Origin: an uncultured Fluviicola sp.
Lineage (GTDB): Bacteria > Bacteroidota > Bacteroidia > Flavobacteriales_D > Crocinitomicaceae
Direction: 5' to 3'
Assembly: GCF_902168135.1 (NCBI RefSeq)
Contig: NZ_CABHOL010000017.1
Coordinates: 1 to 64,000, forward strand
Length of the DNA: 64,000 nt
The translations under genes and the position numbers were made by a program. Every line of letters starts with the position of its first letter. The first letter of the stretch is position 1. Shown here piece after piece: positions 16,873 through 25,451 of this stretch. The notes beneath the pieces are model-generated. The model saw nothing but the letters and a program-made list of their open reading frames with translations, searched no databases and was not told the DNA's origin.

Positions 16873-18345
16873 TCATTTCAAGCTGTAATTCGGAGCTTCG
16901 CGCGTGATAGTTACATCATGCGGGTGTGATTCGCGCATTCCTGCTGAGGTGATGCGTACAAATTCGGCACCTTTCAATTTATCGATAGAACCAGCTCCGC
17001 AGTAACCCATTCCTGCTCTCAGACCACCAACGATCTGGTATACCACTTCGAATAAGTTTCCTTTGTAAGGAACGCGTCCTGAAATCCCTTCCGGAACCAG
17101 TTTCTTGATATCGTCCTCTGCATCCTGGAAATAACGGTCTTTTGAACCTTTCTGCATGGCTTCCAAAGATCCCATTCCGCGGTAAGATTTGAACTTTCTT
17201 CCTTCGTAGATGATGGTTTCACCCGGAGATTCTTCCACTCCTGCAAACATGGAGCCGATCATGACTACGTCCGCTCCGGCCGCGATTGCCTTTACGATGT
17301 CTCCGGTATAGCGGATTCCTCCGTCGGCAATTACCGGAACACCAGTTCCTTCCAAAGCCAAAGCAACATCATTTACCGCTGTTAATTGGGGAACTCCAAC
17401 TCCGGCAATAACGCGTGTAGTACAAATGGATCCGGGACCAATTCCTACTTTCACCGCATCAGCTCCGGCTTCAACCAGGTATTTGGCAGCTGCTGCAGTA
17501 GCGATGTTCCCTACAATAACATCCAGTTTCGGATATTTCGCTTTTACTTCTTTTAGTTTTACAACTACTCCCTCCGTGTGCCCGTGAGCGGTATCAATAA
17601 CGATAGCATCAACACCTGCATCAACCAACGCCTGAACGCGTTCGATTGTATCGTGAGTAACTCCAACAGCGGCAGCAACACGTAATCTTCCGTATTGGTC
17701 CTTGCAGGAGTTCGGATGTGTTTTTACTTTGATGATATCGCGGTAAGTGATCAACCCGATTAAGGTGTTGTTTGCATCAACAACCGGTAGTTTTTCGATT
17801 TTATTTTCCTGTAATATTTCTTCGGCAGTTGCCAGGCTGGTGCCGTCTTTGGTAGTGATCAGGTTTTGGGTAGTCATGATCTCTCTAACCGGGCGTGAAT
17901 GGTTTTTCTCAAAACGCAAATCACGGTTTGTAATGATCCCTTTTAGTTTTCGTGCTCCGTCAACAACCGGGATTCCGCCGATCTTGTATTCTGCCATTAA
18001 TTCCAACGCATCATTAACGAGGGCATGCTCCGATAAAGTAACCGGGTCAAGGATCATTCCGCTTTCGGAACGCTTGACTTTTCTTACTTCCAATGCCTGA
18101 TCGGCAATGGTCATGTTTTTGTGAATTACTCCGATTCCTCCGTGCTGGGCAAGTGCAATTGCCAAACTTGCTTCCGTAACCGTGTCCATTGCAGCGGAAA
18201 CGATAGGAGTGTTAACCTCGATATTGCGGGTAATTTTACTTTTTAATTGAACGTCGCGAGGTAGAACTTGTGAAAATGCCGGGACTAAGAGTACGTCGTC
18301 GTATGTGAGACCTTCTCTGACTGAATTAAGATTGGACAGTGCCAT
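16873..18345 (-). CDS. guaB: inosine-5'-monophosphate dehydrogenase
   Basis: This enzyme oxidises IMP to XMP with NAD+, the committed step to GMP. The first ATG giving the canonical N-terminus ([20 protein letters not shown]) is at 18345; the longer frame adds 11 atypical residues. Two CBS domains occur at about residues 95-210 ([18 protein letters not shown]). The active-site loop with catalytic Cys is [15 protein letters not shown], and the flap contains [20 protein letters not shown]. The length (490) is normal. A good promoter lies at 18376-18405. Confidence 0.97.
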   Translation of the reverse strand: MALSNLNSVREGLTYDDVLLVPAFSQVLPRDVQLKSKITRNIEVNTPIVSAAMDTVTEASLAIALAQHGGIGVIHKNMTIADQALEVRKVKRSESGMILDPVTLSEHALVNDALELMAEYKIGGIPVVDGARKLKGIITNRDLRFEKNHSRPVREIMTTQNLITTKDGTSLATAEEILQENKIEKLPVVDANNTLIGLITYRDIIKVKTHPNSCKDQYGRLRVAAAVGVTHDTIERVQALVDAGVDAIVIDTAHGHTEGVVVKLKEVKAKYPKLDVIVGNIATAAAAKYLVEAGADAVKVGIGPGSICTTRVIAGVGVPQLTAVNDVALALEGTGVPVIADGGIRYTGDIVKAIAAGADVVMIGSMFAGVEESPGETIIYEGRKFKSYRGMGSLEAMQKGSKDRYFQDAEDDIKKLVPEGISGRVPYKGNLFEVVYQIVGGLRAGMGYCGAGSIDKLKGAEFVRITSAGMRESHPHDVTITREAPNYSLK

Positions 18346-18375
18346 GTGTGAACCTACTTTTGAAATAAATTCTCG

Positions 18376-18405
18376 CAAAAGTAATTATTTTCGGTCACAA
18401 ACAAA
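18376..18405 (-). promoter_or_regulatory. guaB promoter (TTTG-N18-TACTTTTG)
   Basis: On the minus strand, TTTG (18402-18405) and TACTTTTG (18376-18383) are 18 nt apart, matching the Bacteroidetes -33/-7 consensus. The -7 box ends 30 nt before the ATG. Confidence 0.65.
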
Positions 18406-18511
18406 TCGGTTTAGTTAAACTTTCTGTTAACTTTTCGACTTTCAGCTTATAATTAATGTTAAACGGAGTGAAAGCTTTCGATGATTATCGAAAATTCCGT
18501 ATTCTTGCTGT

Positions 18512-19144
18512 ATGAATAATTGGTTGAAATACGGACTTATCGGGATGGTAATTGCCATTTCGCTGAACGCAAATTCTCAGAAGGATGAGCGTTTAATTCA
18601 ATTGTCAGGTGTGGTCGTTTCATCAGACAGTCTGCAGGAAATGCCTTATGCCGGCGTTTATAATAAAACAACCCGCAGAGGAACGATTGCCGATATTTAC
18701 GGCTTTTTCTCCCTGGTAGTTCATCCGAGTGATACGATTATGTTCCGCTATTACGGGCATAAACCGTCTTCTTATATCGTTCCGGATACTTTAAGTGAGA
18801 ACAGATATTCCATTATTCACATGATGACTGTTGATACGATTCAATTGAGTGAAGTTGTTATTTATCCATGGCCTTCCAAAGAAGCATTTGCCCAGGCTTT
18901 TGTGGAGATGAATCCTTACGACGACGCGATGTTGAGAGCTCAAAAAGAATTGTCAGGACAATCGCTGGCACAAATTGCTTCACTGGTTCCGAATGATGCT
19001 TCTCTTTCTTTCGGAAATGTGGTGAATCAGAACAATACGCGTTTATACACCATGGGGCAATCTCCGGTAAACAACTTGCTTAACCCGTTTGCATGGGCTA
19101 CCTTTCTGCAGAAATGGAGATCGGGTGAGCTAAGACGGCAATAA
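18512..19144 (+). CDS. exported carboxypeptidase-regulatory-like (CarboxypepD_reg) domain protein
   Basis: The protein has 210 residues. A signal peptide of about 23 residues (GLIGMVIAISLNANSQ) is followed by a beta-sandwich of the CarboxypepD_reg-like type at about 30-115: LSGVVVSSDSLQEMPYAGVY, RRGTIADIYGFFSLVV, then DTIMFRYYGHK and DTIQLSEVVIYP. This is the module at the N-terminus of TonB-dependent receptors, but no plug or barrel follows. The C-terminal third is helical. The role is unknown; it may be a small envelope protein. It is transcribed divergently from guaB. Confidence 0.75.
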   Translation: MNNWLKYGLIGMVIAISLNANSQKDERLIQLSGVVVSSDSLQEMPYAGVYNKTTRRGTIADIYGFFSLVVHPSDTIMFRYYGHKPSSYIVPDTLSENRYSIIHMMTVDTIQLSEVVIYPWPSKEAFAQAFVEMNPYDDAMLRAQKELSGQSLAQIASLVPNDASLSFGNVVNQNNTRLYTMGQSPVNNLLNPFAWATFLQKWRSGELRRQ

Positions 19145-19172
19145 ATTCACCAATAGATCCTTTTTAGGGTTC

Positions 19173-19237
19173 ACCGCAAAGAATGGAAGGACGCAAAGAT
19201 TAAACCAATGAACTTTGCTCCCAGCGCTCTTTGCGGT
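19173..19237. repeat. CGCAAAG inverted repeat at gene 3' end
   Basis: ACCGCAAAGA (19173-19182) pairs with TCTTTGCGGT (19228-19237), with an extra internal CGCAAAG at 19192. It lies between the convergent stops of the CarboxypepD_reg-like gene and the photolyase gene, 11 bp short of the latter. It looks like a noncoding interspersed element and may act as a terminator. Confidence 0.5.
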
Positions 19238-19248
19238 AAAAATGTCCT

Positions 19249-20553
19249 TTATTTCGTGTTCAAAGCTTTTTTGTAGCGGTCTAAAACCCTTTCTCGTGCC
19301 CATTTATGCTCTACGATTGGTTTCGGGTAATCTGCGGTTCCAAATTCAGTGACCCATTTTTTGATGTATTCGAACTTCGGATCGAATTTTTCCTGCTGGC
19401 TGGTCGGATTAAAAATCCGGAAGTAGGGAGCTGCATCAACACCTGAACCGGCAGCCCACTGCCATCCTCCGACATTGCTAGCCAAATCAAAATCCAATAG
19501 TTTCTCTGCGAAATAACGCTCGCCCAGTCGCCAGTCGTGCAATAAATGTTTGCATAAAAAACTTGCAACAACCATCCGAATGCGATTATGCATATGACCG
19601 GTCTCATTCAGTTCGCGCATTCCGGCGTCGACCAGCGGATAACCTGTTTTCCCTTCACACCAGGCACGGAACTGCTTTTCATCAAATTCCCAGGTGATCC
19701 GGTCATATTCCGCTTTGAATGCATGATCCACGCTTTTGGGATACCAATACAGGATCATTTGGTAGAAATCCCGCCAGATCAATTCGTTGAAGTATTTTTC
19801 ATTGGTTTCCATTGCTTTTTTCGCAAGTTCACGGATCGAAATGGTCCCGAAGCGTAAATGGACACTCAAACGGGAAGTGCCTTCAATGGATGGGATGTCG
19901 CGAGTATCATGATAGTTCCTCAGGATGTTCTCCGGAATTTTTGAAGCCGGAAAGTCTTGGGTTTGTTTGTCGCTGAATCCTAATTCTTCCAATGATGGAA
20001 AGGATATTTCGGCGTTATTGCTAAGGTTGTAAGCGTATTTCTCTACCGGGTAAGAGCTCAGGTAAAAGTCGTTCAGTTTTTCTTTCCAGCGCTTCATGTA
20101 TGGTGTGAAGACGTGGTAAGGATTTCCGTCGGGTTTTACGACCTCATCTTTTTCAAAAATAACCTGGTCTTTTGATCCTGAAAATGTGCAGTTTAGTTTT
20201 TGAAGTGCTTCGTGGACGAATTTATCCCGTTTAATGGCATTTGGTTCATAATCGCGGTTGCAGAAAACTTTCCGGACAGCATGTTTTTTGACCAGCTCCG
20301 GAATAACCTGTTCCGGATTTCCGTGAAATACCCAGAGAGAAGATCCTAATTTTTGATATGCGGCGTTTAGTTCTTCAATGAAGCGGTAAATAAATAGAAC
20401 CCGCTGGTCGTGATTAGGAAGTAAATTTAAGATCTCAGTATCGAAAATGAATATTGGCTGAACATTTTCTCCTTGTTTTAAAGCTTTGAAAAGTCCGGCG
20501 TTATCGTGGATTCTCAAATCTCTTCGGTGCCAGAAAAATGTCAAATTTCCCAT
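19249..20553 (-). CDS. deoxyribodipyrimidine photo-lyase / cryptochrome family
   Basis: The protein has 434 residues. The N-terminal Rossmann antenna domain begins LTFFWHRRDLRIHDNAGL. The C-terminal FAD domain includes HLRFGTISIRELA, the substrate and FAD pocket LVDAGMRELNETGHMHNRIR, and DFDLASNVGGWQWAAGSGVD. It fits a class I-type CPD photolyase, which repairs UV pyrimidine dimers with blue light. It lies on the same strand as, and downstream of, the CarH-like/crt genes, as in many light-response clusters, with two genes in between. A short palindrome lies just upstream of the start. Confidence 0.92.
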   Translation of the reverse strand: MGNLTFFWHRRDLRIHDNAGLFKALKQGENVQPIFIFDTEILNLLPNHDQRVLFIYRFIEELNAAYQKLGSSLWVFHGNPEQVIPELVKKHAVRKVFCNRDYEPNAIKRDKFVHEALQKLNCTFSGSKDQVIFEKDEVVKPDGNPYHVFTPYMKRWKEKLNDFYLSSYPVEKYAYNLSNNAEISFPSLEELGFSDKQTQDFPASKIPENILRNYHDTRDIPSIEGTSRLSVHLRFGTISIRELAKKAMETNEKYFNELIWRDFYQMILYWYPKSVDHAFKAEYDRITWEFDEKQFRAWCEGKTGYPLVDAGMRELNETGHMHNRIRMVVASFLCKHLLHDWRLGERYFAEKLLDFDLASNVGGWQWAAGSGVDAAPYFRIFNPTSQQEKFDPKFEYIKKWVTEFGTADYPKPIVEHKWARERVLDRYKKALNTK

Positions 20554-20577
20554 GAACGGACCTGTTTTATTGTTGTA

Positions 20578-20605
20578 GTAGGGTAGCGATTAATCGCCAC
20601 CCTAC
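20578..20605. terminator. 28-bp imperfect palindrome (GTAGGG...CCCTAC)
   Basis: Outer GTAGGG/CCCTAC arms surround the inner perfect palindrome GCGATTAATCGC. It lies 13 bp past the 106-residue membrane protein stop and 25 bp before the photolyase ATG on the same strand. It is probably a divergent member of the GTAGGGGCG family. Confidence 0.5.
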
Positions 20606-20618
20606 GATCAAATGAATA

Positions 20619-20939
20619 TTAATACCACGAATGTATAATTCCCATTACAGCTACAAAAACGCCTAAAATGGTTCCGATTAAAGTCATTCGCGTGCGTTTC
20701 TTCAGGTAAACAATAGAGCAAAACAATACTGAAAAAACACCGACAATGATGCTGAGCATACTCAGGAAAAACAACTGATTCTCATAATTGAACCGCAGGG
20801 ATTGAGTAAACTCATTGTCTTTGATAGCTGCATTGCTGTTCAGGTCAGTCAAAAAAGGAATAATAGCAAATTGATTGTAGCAAACCAAAAGCAGACCGAT
20901 GACGCTGATTACAAAACCTATTGCTGAAAGAGCTCTCAT
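20619..20939 (-). CDS. small membrane protein, 106 aa
   Basis: I do not recognise this family. Three hydrophobic helices are visible: about 5-30 (IGFVISVIGLLLVCYNQFAI), 56-78 (LFFLSMLSIIVGVFSVLFC) and 86-104 (LIGTILGVFVAVMGIIH). A polar loop of about 25 residues lies after the first helix, and the basic motif LKKRTR follows the second. It sits between the QueD-like and photolyase genes on the same strand, and may simply be carried in the light-response block. Confidence 0.7.
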   Translation of the reverse strand: MRALSAIGFVISVIGLLLVCYNQFAIIPFLTDLNSNAAIKDNEFTQSLRFNYENQLFFLSMLSIIVGVFSVLFCSIVYLKKRTRMTLIGTILGVFVAVMGIIHSWY

Positions 20940-21021
20940 ATTGATTGATATGTTCTGTAAAATTAGAAGAAAAAGCTAAGCTTTTGATATTGATTCTGAA
21001 TTTTTAGTCATCATTAAAAGT

Positions 21022-21426
21022 TTAGTTTCCATCGTATTCAACTCCATTTCTGGGTGTCTCCCAAAGTCGGACTTTTAATTTCAGCTCAGAAGGCAGTTTC
21101 TCGCGCAGAATATTCCAGCAAACCCATGCAATATTTTCTGCAGAAGGGATCAGATCCTTGAATTCCGGACAATCTAAATTGAGGTTTCGATGATCAAAAC
21201 GTTCCAGGATTTCCAATTTCATAATATCAGAAAGATGTTTCATGTCCATGACATATCCGGTTTCCGGATTGATCGGACCATCCAGTTCAACCTCCAGTTT
21301 GTAGTTGTGTCCGTGGAAATTAGGGTTATTGCATTTTCCGAAAACGCGGTTGTTGGTCTCATCATCCCATTTCGGATTGAACAGACGATGTGCTGCATTG
21401 AATTGTTCGACGCGAAAGATTTTCAT
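21022..21426 (-). CDS. 6-pyruvoyl-tetrahydropterin synthase / 6-carboxy-tetrahydropterin synthase family (QueD-like)
   Basis: The protein has 134 residues, the usual family size. The zinc-binding His set is visible in QFNAAHRLF and NPNFHGHNYKLEV, with the conserved Cys in GKCNNPNFHGH. VMDMKHLSDIMK and RFDHRNLNL complete the family pattern, and the catalytic Glu lies in the C-terminal RLWETPRNG. It may make the queuosine precursor CPH4 or a tetrahydropterin. Its ATG overlaps the idi stop by 4 bp (ATGA), so it is translated with an isoprenoid gene, which is unusual for queuosine synthesis. Confidence 0.88.
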   Translation of the reverse strand: MKIFRVEQFNAAHRLFNPKWDDETNNRVFGKCNNPNFHGHNYKLEVELDGPINPETGYVMDMKHLSDIMKLEILERFDHRNLNLDCPEFKDLIPSAENIAWVCWNILREKLPSELKLKVRLWETPRNGVEYDGN

Positions 21427-21944
21427 GAGAATAGTATTTCTTCAATTTTTTGTTTGTGATCTGCTATAAGGATTTGAAGCCAGGCTGTATACCTTTCCGG
21501 ATGAAGAGTGATATCGCTGGTCAATTCATTCCAGGGCATCCATTTGTAATCCATTACTTCGTCCGGATTCGGATAGATTTCACCATCGTAAGTTCCGAAA
21601 AGAACATGGTCCAACTCGTTTTCAATTAAACCACTATCTAATTGTACTTTATAAATGAAATGGAAAGATGCTTTTACCGGGCAGTCAATCCCCATTTCTT
21701 CTTTCAAGCGCCGACTTCCTGCATTGGAGAGTGTTTCGTCAGGTCCGGGGTGTGAACAACAGGTGTTCGTCCATAATCCGCTGGAGTGATACTTGTTCAG
21801 ACTGCGTTGCTGCAGGAGAACCTTTCCGTTTTTATGAATAAAGACAGAAAATGCACGATGCAGTAATCCTTTTTGATGGGCTTCCAATTTTTCCATGGAA
21901 CCGATCACTTCATCCTGTTCATTCACTAATAAAACTGTTTCCAA
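21423..21944 (-). CDS. idi: isopentenyl-diphosphate delta-isomerase, type 1
   Basis: This enzyme interconverts IPP and DMAPP, feeding carotenoid synthesis. It has 173 residues with a Nudix-like fold. The catalytic Cys lies in TNTCCSHPGPDE, the Nudix-box-like metal site in GSRRLKEEMGID, and the catalytic Glu in ENELDHVLFGTYDGE. It starts 2 bp after crtB and overlaps the QueD-like gene by 4 bp, so the genes form one operon. Confidence 0.95.
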   Translation of the reverse strand: METVLLVNEQDEVIGSMEKLEAHQKGLLHRAFSVFIHKNGKVLLQQRSLNKYHSSGLWTNTCCSHPGPDETLSNAGSRRLKEEMGIDCPVKASFHFIYKVQLDSGLIENELDHVLFGTYDGEIYPNPDEVMDYKWMPWNELTSDITLHPERYTAWLQILIADHKQKIEEILFS

Positions 21945-21946
21945 TA

Positions 21947-22783
21947 CTACAACAAATTCAAGTTATGGCGAAGATAAGAAGTAAATAGCAAACGGTACTT
22001 TTTATTGTCCGGAATCCGGATGCGCTCCCCTAAAATAATTTGAGCGTCGGTTTTCTGGATCTTATGGAATAATTTGACGTAGTAACGATAAGCCATGTAA
22101 ACACCGAATCGTGCGTCCTTCGGAAGTTTCTTGATTCCCTCATACCCGGCTTTGAAATCGAGTGCGATTTCCTGCTCAATTTTCTGTTTCATGGCACGGT
22201 CAAACAAATCGAAATTCATTTCCGGGAAATAAGTCCGGCCCAATTGAAAGTAATCTGCATTCAGGTCGCGCAGAAAATTGATTTTTTGGAAAGCAGCCCC
22301 CAGTTTCATGGCAGAATCTTTCAATTTCAAATAGCTTTCTTCGTTTCCGCGAACAAACACTTTCAGGCACATTAGTCCGACAACTTCTGCAGAACCCAGG
22401 ATGTATTGCTCATAGACTTTTTGCTCGTATTGTATCGTCTGCAGGTCCATTTCCATGGACTGCAGAAACGTTTCAATGAGCTCCGGATCAATCTGGTATT
22501 TGTTTACAGCCCATTGAAAACTGTTTAGGATCGGGTTCAGGGAAATGCCGCGATCGATGGCCTTGTAGGTTTCGTCTTTGAATTCTTTTAGCAATTCCTG
22601 TTTTTCGTAATCGTGAAAAGTGTCGACAATTTCATCTGCAAAGCGCACAAATCCGTAAATGGCATGTATGGGAGCTTGCAGGTCTTTACTTAAAAAGTGA
22701 ACACCAATAGAGAAGGAAGTGCTGTATCGTTTAGTAGTCAGAGCACTCATTTCCAGGGAAAGGGTATCGAATAGTTGTTTCAT
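21947..22783 (-). CDS. crtB: phytoene synthase
   Basis: This enzyme condenses two GGPP to phytoene, the first committed carotenoid step. It has 278 residues with both Asp-rich motifs: RFADEIVDTFHDYE and NFLRDLNADYFQLGRTYFPE. The N-terminal TKRYSTSFSIGVHFL is typical. It lies 10 bp after crtI and 2 bp before idi on the same strand. Confidence 0.96.
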   Translation of the reverse strand: MKQLFDTLSLEMSALTTKRYSTSFSIGVHFLSKDLQAPIHAIYGFVRFADEIVDTFHDYEKQELLKEFKDETYKAIDRGISLNPILNSFQWAVNKYQIDPELIETFLQSMEMDLQTIQYEQKVYEQYILGSAEVVGLMCLKVFVRGNEESYLKLKDSAMKLGAAFQKINFLRDLNADYFQLGRTYFPEMNFDLFDRAMKQKIEQEIALDFKAGYEGIKKLPKDARFGVYMAYRYYVKLFHKIQKTDAQIILGERIRIPDNKKYRLLFTSYLRHNLNLL

Positions 22784-22793
22784 AGCAGGGTTC

Positions 22794-24275
22794 TTAGTTC
22801 AGTTTTTCAATCCGTTTGATCACATGTTTTGCGACCACTTCTCCCGAAACAATTGATGGCGGAACTCCAGGTCCGGGAACTGTCAATTGCCCTGTGTAAA
22901 ACAGGTTAGATAAATGCTTGTTCTTGATGCGGGGTTTCAATAAAGCAGTTTGTTTTAATGTATTTGCCAATCCGTAGGCATTTCCTTTATATGCATTGTA
23001 ATCTGTCATAAAGTCAGCGATGCAATAACTACGTTTGTAAACGATATGTGGATTGATATCAAATCCGATTTTTTCGATTAAGCGTTTTCTAAGTATTTCA
23101 AAATAGACTTCGCGTTGTTCTTCCGAATCTTCCAGGTTCGGGGCGATCGGAATCAGGAGAAATAAATTTTCCCCGGTTGCAGGAGCCACTGAAGGATCTG
23201 TTTTTGAAGGACAGCTGACATAAAAAAGTGGTTTTCGCGGCCATTTCGGATTTTTATAAATGTCGGAAGCATGTGTGTCAAAATCCTCATCAAAAAACAA
23301 ATTATGATGCAACAGGTTGGGTATTTTGCAATCCAGACCGATGTAAAATAATAAGCAGGATGGTGCCATTGTTCGTTTGGACCAGTAAGCATCCGTGTAA
23401 TTCGCTTTATTCTTTAACAATTGCTCTGTATGCCGGTAATCTGCTCCCGAGATCACATAATCGCATTTCATTTGTCCTTTGGAAGTTGTAATGGACTCGA
23501 TTTTGCCGTTTAAAGTGTTAAACCCAAGAACGCGGGTATTTAATGAAAAAGTAACTCCCTGGTCCAGAGCAATCCGCTCGAAAGCTTTTACAAATTCGAA
23601 CATCCCACCCATCGGATACCAGGTTCCCAGGCGGATGTCTGCATAATTCATCAGGGAATAAAGTGCGGGTGTGTCTTTTGGGGTAGCACCCAGGAAAAGG
23701 ATTGGGAATTCAAGCAGGGAAATGATTTTCGGATGGGTGAAGTATTTCCGGATAAAGGAAGCATAGGACGTGAATAAATGCATTTTGAAAAGACCGGCTA
23801 GTATTCGCGTATCTGCAAATTCCGTCAATTTCAAACTTGGCTTGTAAACCAGGTCCTTCATCCCGATCTCATATTTCTTTTCGGCATCAGCCAGGAATTT
23901 TCTCAATTTTATACTGCTTCCTATTTCGAGTTTTTCGAAGTACTCTTCCAGTTCTTCAAGAGAAGCCGGAATAGGATCAATGTCGTTATTGCCCCAGATT
24001 ACCTGGTAGGAAGGGTCCAATCTTACCAGTTCATAAAAGTTTGAAGTAGTATAACCGAATTGGTTGTAGAAATTCTCGAAAATATCCGGCATCCAGTACC
24101 AGCTTGGTCCCATGTCGAACATGAATCCGTTATCGGTCTTAAACCGCCGTGCTCTCCCCCCGATACTGTCGTTTTGTTCCAGGATCATTACCTCATGCCC
24201 TTCCTTTGCAAGGAACGCCGCGCAGGATAGACTTGAAATACCCGAACCGATGATAGCTATTTTTTTTCCTGACAT
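22794..24275 (-). CDS. crtI: phytoene desaturase (CrtI type)
   Basis: This FAD-dependent enzyme desaturates phytoene, probably to lycopene. The N-terminal dinucleotide fold is IAIIGSGISSLSCAAFLAKE, with GGRARRF after it. The C-terminal CrtI signature is FYTGQLTVPGPGVPPSIVSG. I chose the ATG at 24275 because it places the flavin fold at residue 5; a longer in-frame start at 24332 adds 19 unrelated residues and lies in the presumed leader. The length is about 493 residues. It is the first gene of crtI-crtB-idi-queD, with a candidate promoter and repeat pair at 24355-24385. Confidence 0.95.
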   Translation of the reverse strand: MSGKKIAIIGSGISSLSCAAFLAKEGHEVMILEQNDSIGGRARRFKTDNGFMFDMGPSWYWMPDIFENFYNQFGYTTSNFYELVRLDPSYQVIWGNNDIDPIPASLEELEEYFEKLEIGSSIKLRKFLADAEKKYEIGMKDLVYKPSLKLTEFADTRILAGLFKMHLFTSYASFIRKYFTHPKIISLLEFPILFLGATPKDTPALYSLMNYADIRLGTWYPMGGMFEFVKAFERIALDQGVTFSLNTRVLGFNTLNGKIESITTSKGQMKCDYVISGADYRHTEQLLKNKANYTDAYWSKRTMAPSCLLFYIGLDCKIPNLLHHNLFFDEDFDTHASDIYKNPKWPRKPLFYVSCPSKTDPSVAPATGENLFLLIPIAPNLEDSEEQREVYFEILRKRLIEKIGFDINPHIVYKRSYCIADFMTDYNAYKGNAYGLANTLKQTALLKPRIKNKHLSNLFYTGQLTVPGPGVPPSIVSGEVVAKHVIKRIEKLN

Positions 24276-24354
24276 TGAGCACTTTAAATTGAATGTTGAA
24301 CCTCTCCGCAATGAATTTACAATTAAAATCAACTCGGGAAGACAAAATCATTCT

Positions 24355-24385
24355 GTTTAACAAATATATAAAAAGATTAAACAAA
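24355..24385 (-). promoter_or_regulatory. candidate crtI promoter with paired TTTGTT repeats
   Basis: On the minus strand, TATATTTG (24361-24368) fits the -7 consensus. Two similar sites, TTTGTTTAATC (24375-24385) and TTTGTTAAAC (24355-24364), lie 21 nt apart, two helical turns. The second overlaps the -7 box. This is a plausible arrangement for a MerR/CarH-type repressor. The upstream TTTG is only 13 nt from the -7 box, shorter than the usual spacing. Operator function is inferred. Confidence 0.4.
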
Positions 24386-24422
24386 AGTAAAATGTTACTA
24401 TTTAAAATAATAATCCCGGACC

Positions 24423-25289
24423 TCAGATAGGATTCTCTAAATCAGAAAGTGTGCGGATACGCCGGATATTTTTCGAAAGAGACGTTTCCAATTGGTCGAT
24501 TTGATAACCGCCTGCGAAAATAGTTATTGCCGGCATGTGGGTTTCGATCTGTTTGAAATGATCCATAATCTTTTGAGGCTCGATAGCAGTAAGCCAACTG
24601 GAAACAATAGCTACGGGTTCCAGGGTTTTTACTATTTTGATTAAAGCATCGTATGGAAGTGCCTGCCCTAAATAAACACTGTAGAGTCCTTTCGAGCGGA
24701 GGTGGTAGTGGTAAACGAGCAGACTGATTTCATGCCATTCGTGTTCCGGCAGGTAAAGAACAATTTTTCCTTTGGTCGGGTCAGGAATGGGAAGCTGATC
24801 GATGGAAGCAATGATTTTTTGCCGGATGAGACTGGAAATGAAATGTTCCTGCGCGGGATTAATGGTTCCAACCAGCCACATAATCCCGATGCGGTTCAAA
24901 AAAGGAATAATGTGCTCTGAAAATATGATCGAAAGGTTGTCTTTTTGAATGAGTTCATGGAATGTATTGTGAAATAGTTGTTCGTCAAGTTGCAATACGG
25001 AAACAATAAATTGCTCTACTGCAGTATCACTGTCTCCGGAATCCTGCATGGATCTGGATGCTTCGAAAATTTGAGTTGTACTCATTTCTGCAATCCTGGA
25101 AATTTTAATTCCTTTTTTATACAGAAGGGAGATGTTCAAAAGAAGCAGTAATTCATCGTCGGAGTAAGTTCGTATTTGGGTGCTTGTTCTTTGTGGTGTG
25201 AGCATCCCATACCTCTTCTCCCACATCCTGATCGTATGTGCTTTAATTCCTGTCAGAATTTCCAGGTCCCGGATCTTGTATCCTGCCAT
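24423..25289 (-). CDS. MerR-family regulator with B12-binding domain (CarH/LitR-like)
   Basis: The protein has 288 residues. The N-terminal MerR helix-turn-helix is KIRDLEILTGIKAHTIRMWE, followed by KRYGMLTPQR. A B12-binding cap occurs at about 95-175 and a Rossmann-like cobalamin domain at about 178-285. The CarH signature W-x9-EH is intact in WLVGTINPAQEHF. The lower-ligand motif E-x-H-x-x-G appears as EWHEIS, with the His kept and Gly replaced by Ser. Family knowledge: CarH represses carotenoid genes in the dark, and light breaks the adenosylcobalamin bond and the tetramer. It lies 147 bp upstream of crtI on the same strand. Confidence 0.9.
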   Translation of the reverse strand: MAGYKIRDLEILTGIKAHTIRMWEKRYGMLTPQRTSTQIRTYSDDELLLLLNISLLYKKGIKISRIAEMSTTQIFEASRSMQDSGDSDTAVEQFIVSVLQLDEQLFHNTFHELIQKDNLSIIFSEHIIPFLNRIGIMWLVGTINPAQEHFISSLIRQKIIASIDQLPIPDPTKGKIVLYLPEHEWHEISLLVYHYHLRSKGLYSVYLGQALPYDALIKIVKTLEPVAIVSSWLTAIEPQKIMDHFKQIETHMPAITIFAGGYQIDQLETSLSKNIRRIRTLSDLENPI

Positions 25290-25363
25290 AATTTTTGAAC
25301 TTACAAACGATAAATGGTTTCAAAACAACAAAATTTTTGCTCGTAATTAATTGAAACCGTCAA

Positions 25364-25396
25364 TTTGGGTCAAAATTGATAAAAAAACTATATTTG
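25364..25396 (+). promoter_or_regulatory. promoter TTTG-N21-TATATTTG
   Basis: TTTG (25364-25367) and TATATTTG (25389-25396) are 21 nt apart and precede the 25452 gene by 55 nt. It lies in the divergent region shared with the CarH-like gene. Confidence 0.6.
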
Positions 25397-25451
25397 TCCT
25401 AATTACTTCTCCTTTTGGATTATAATCCGGATGGATAATTAAAAAACAGGT

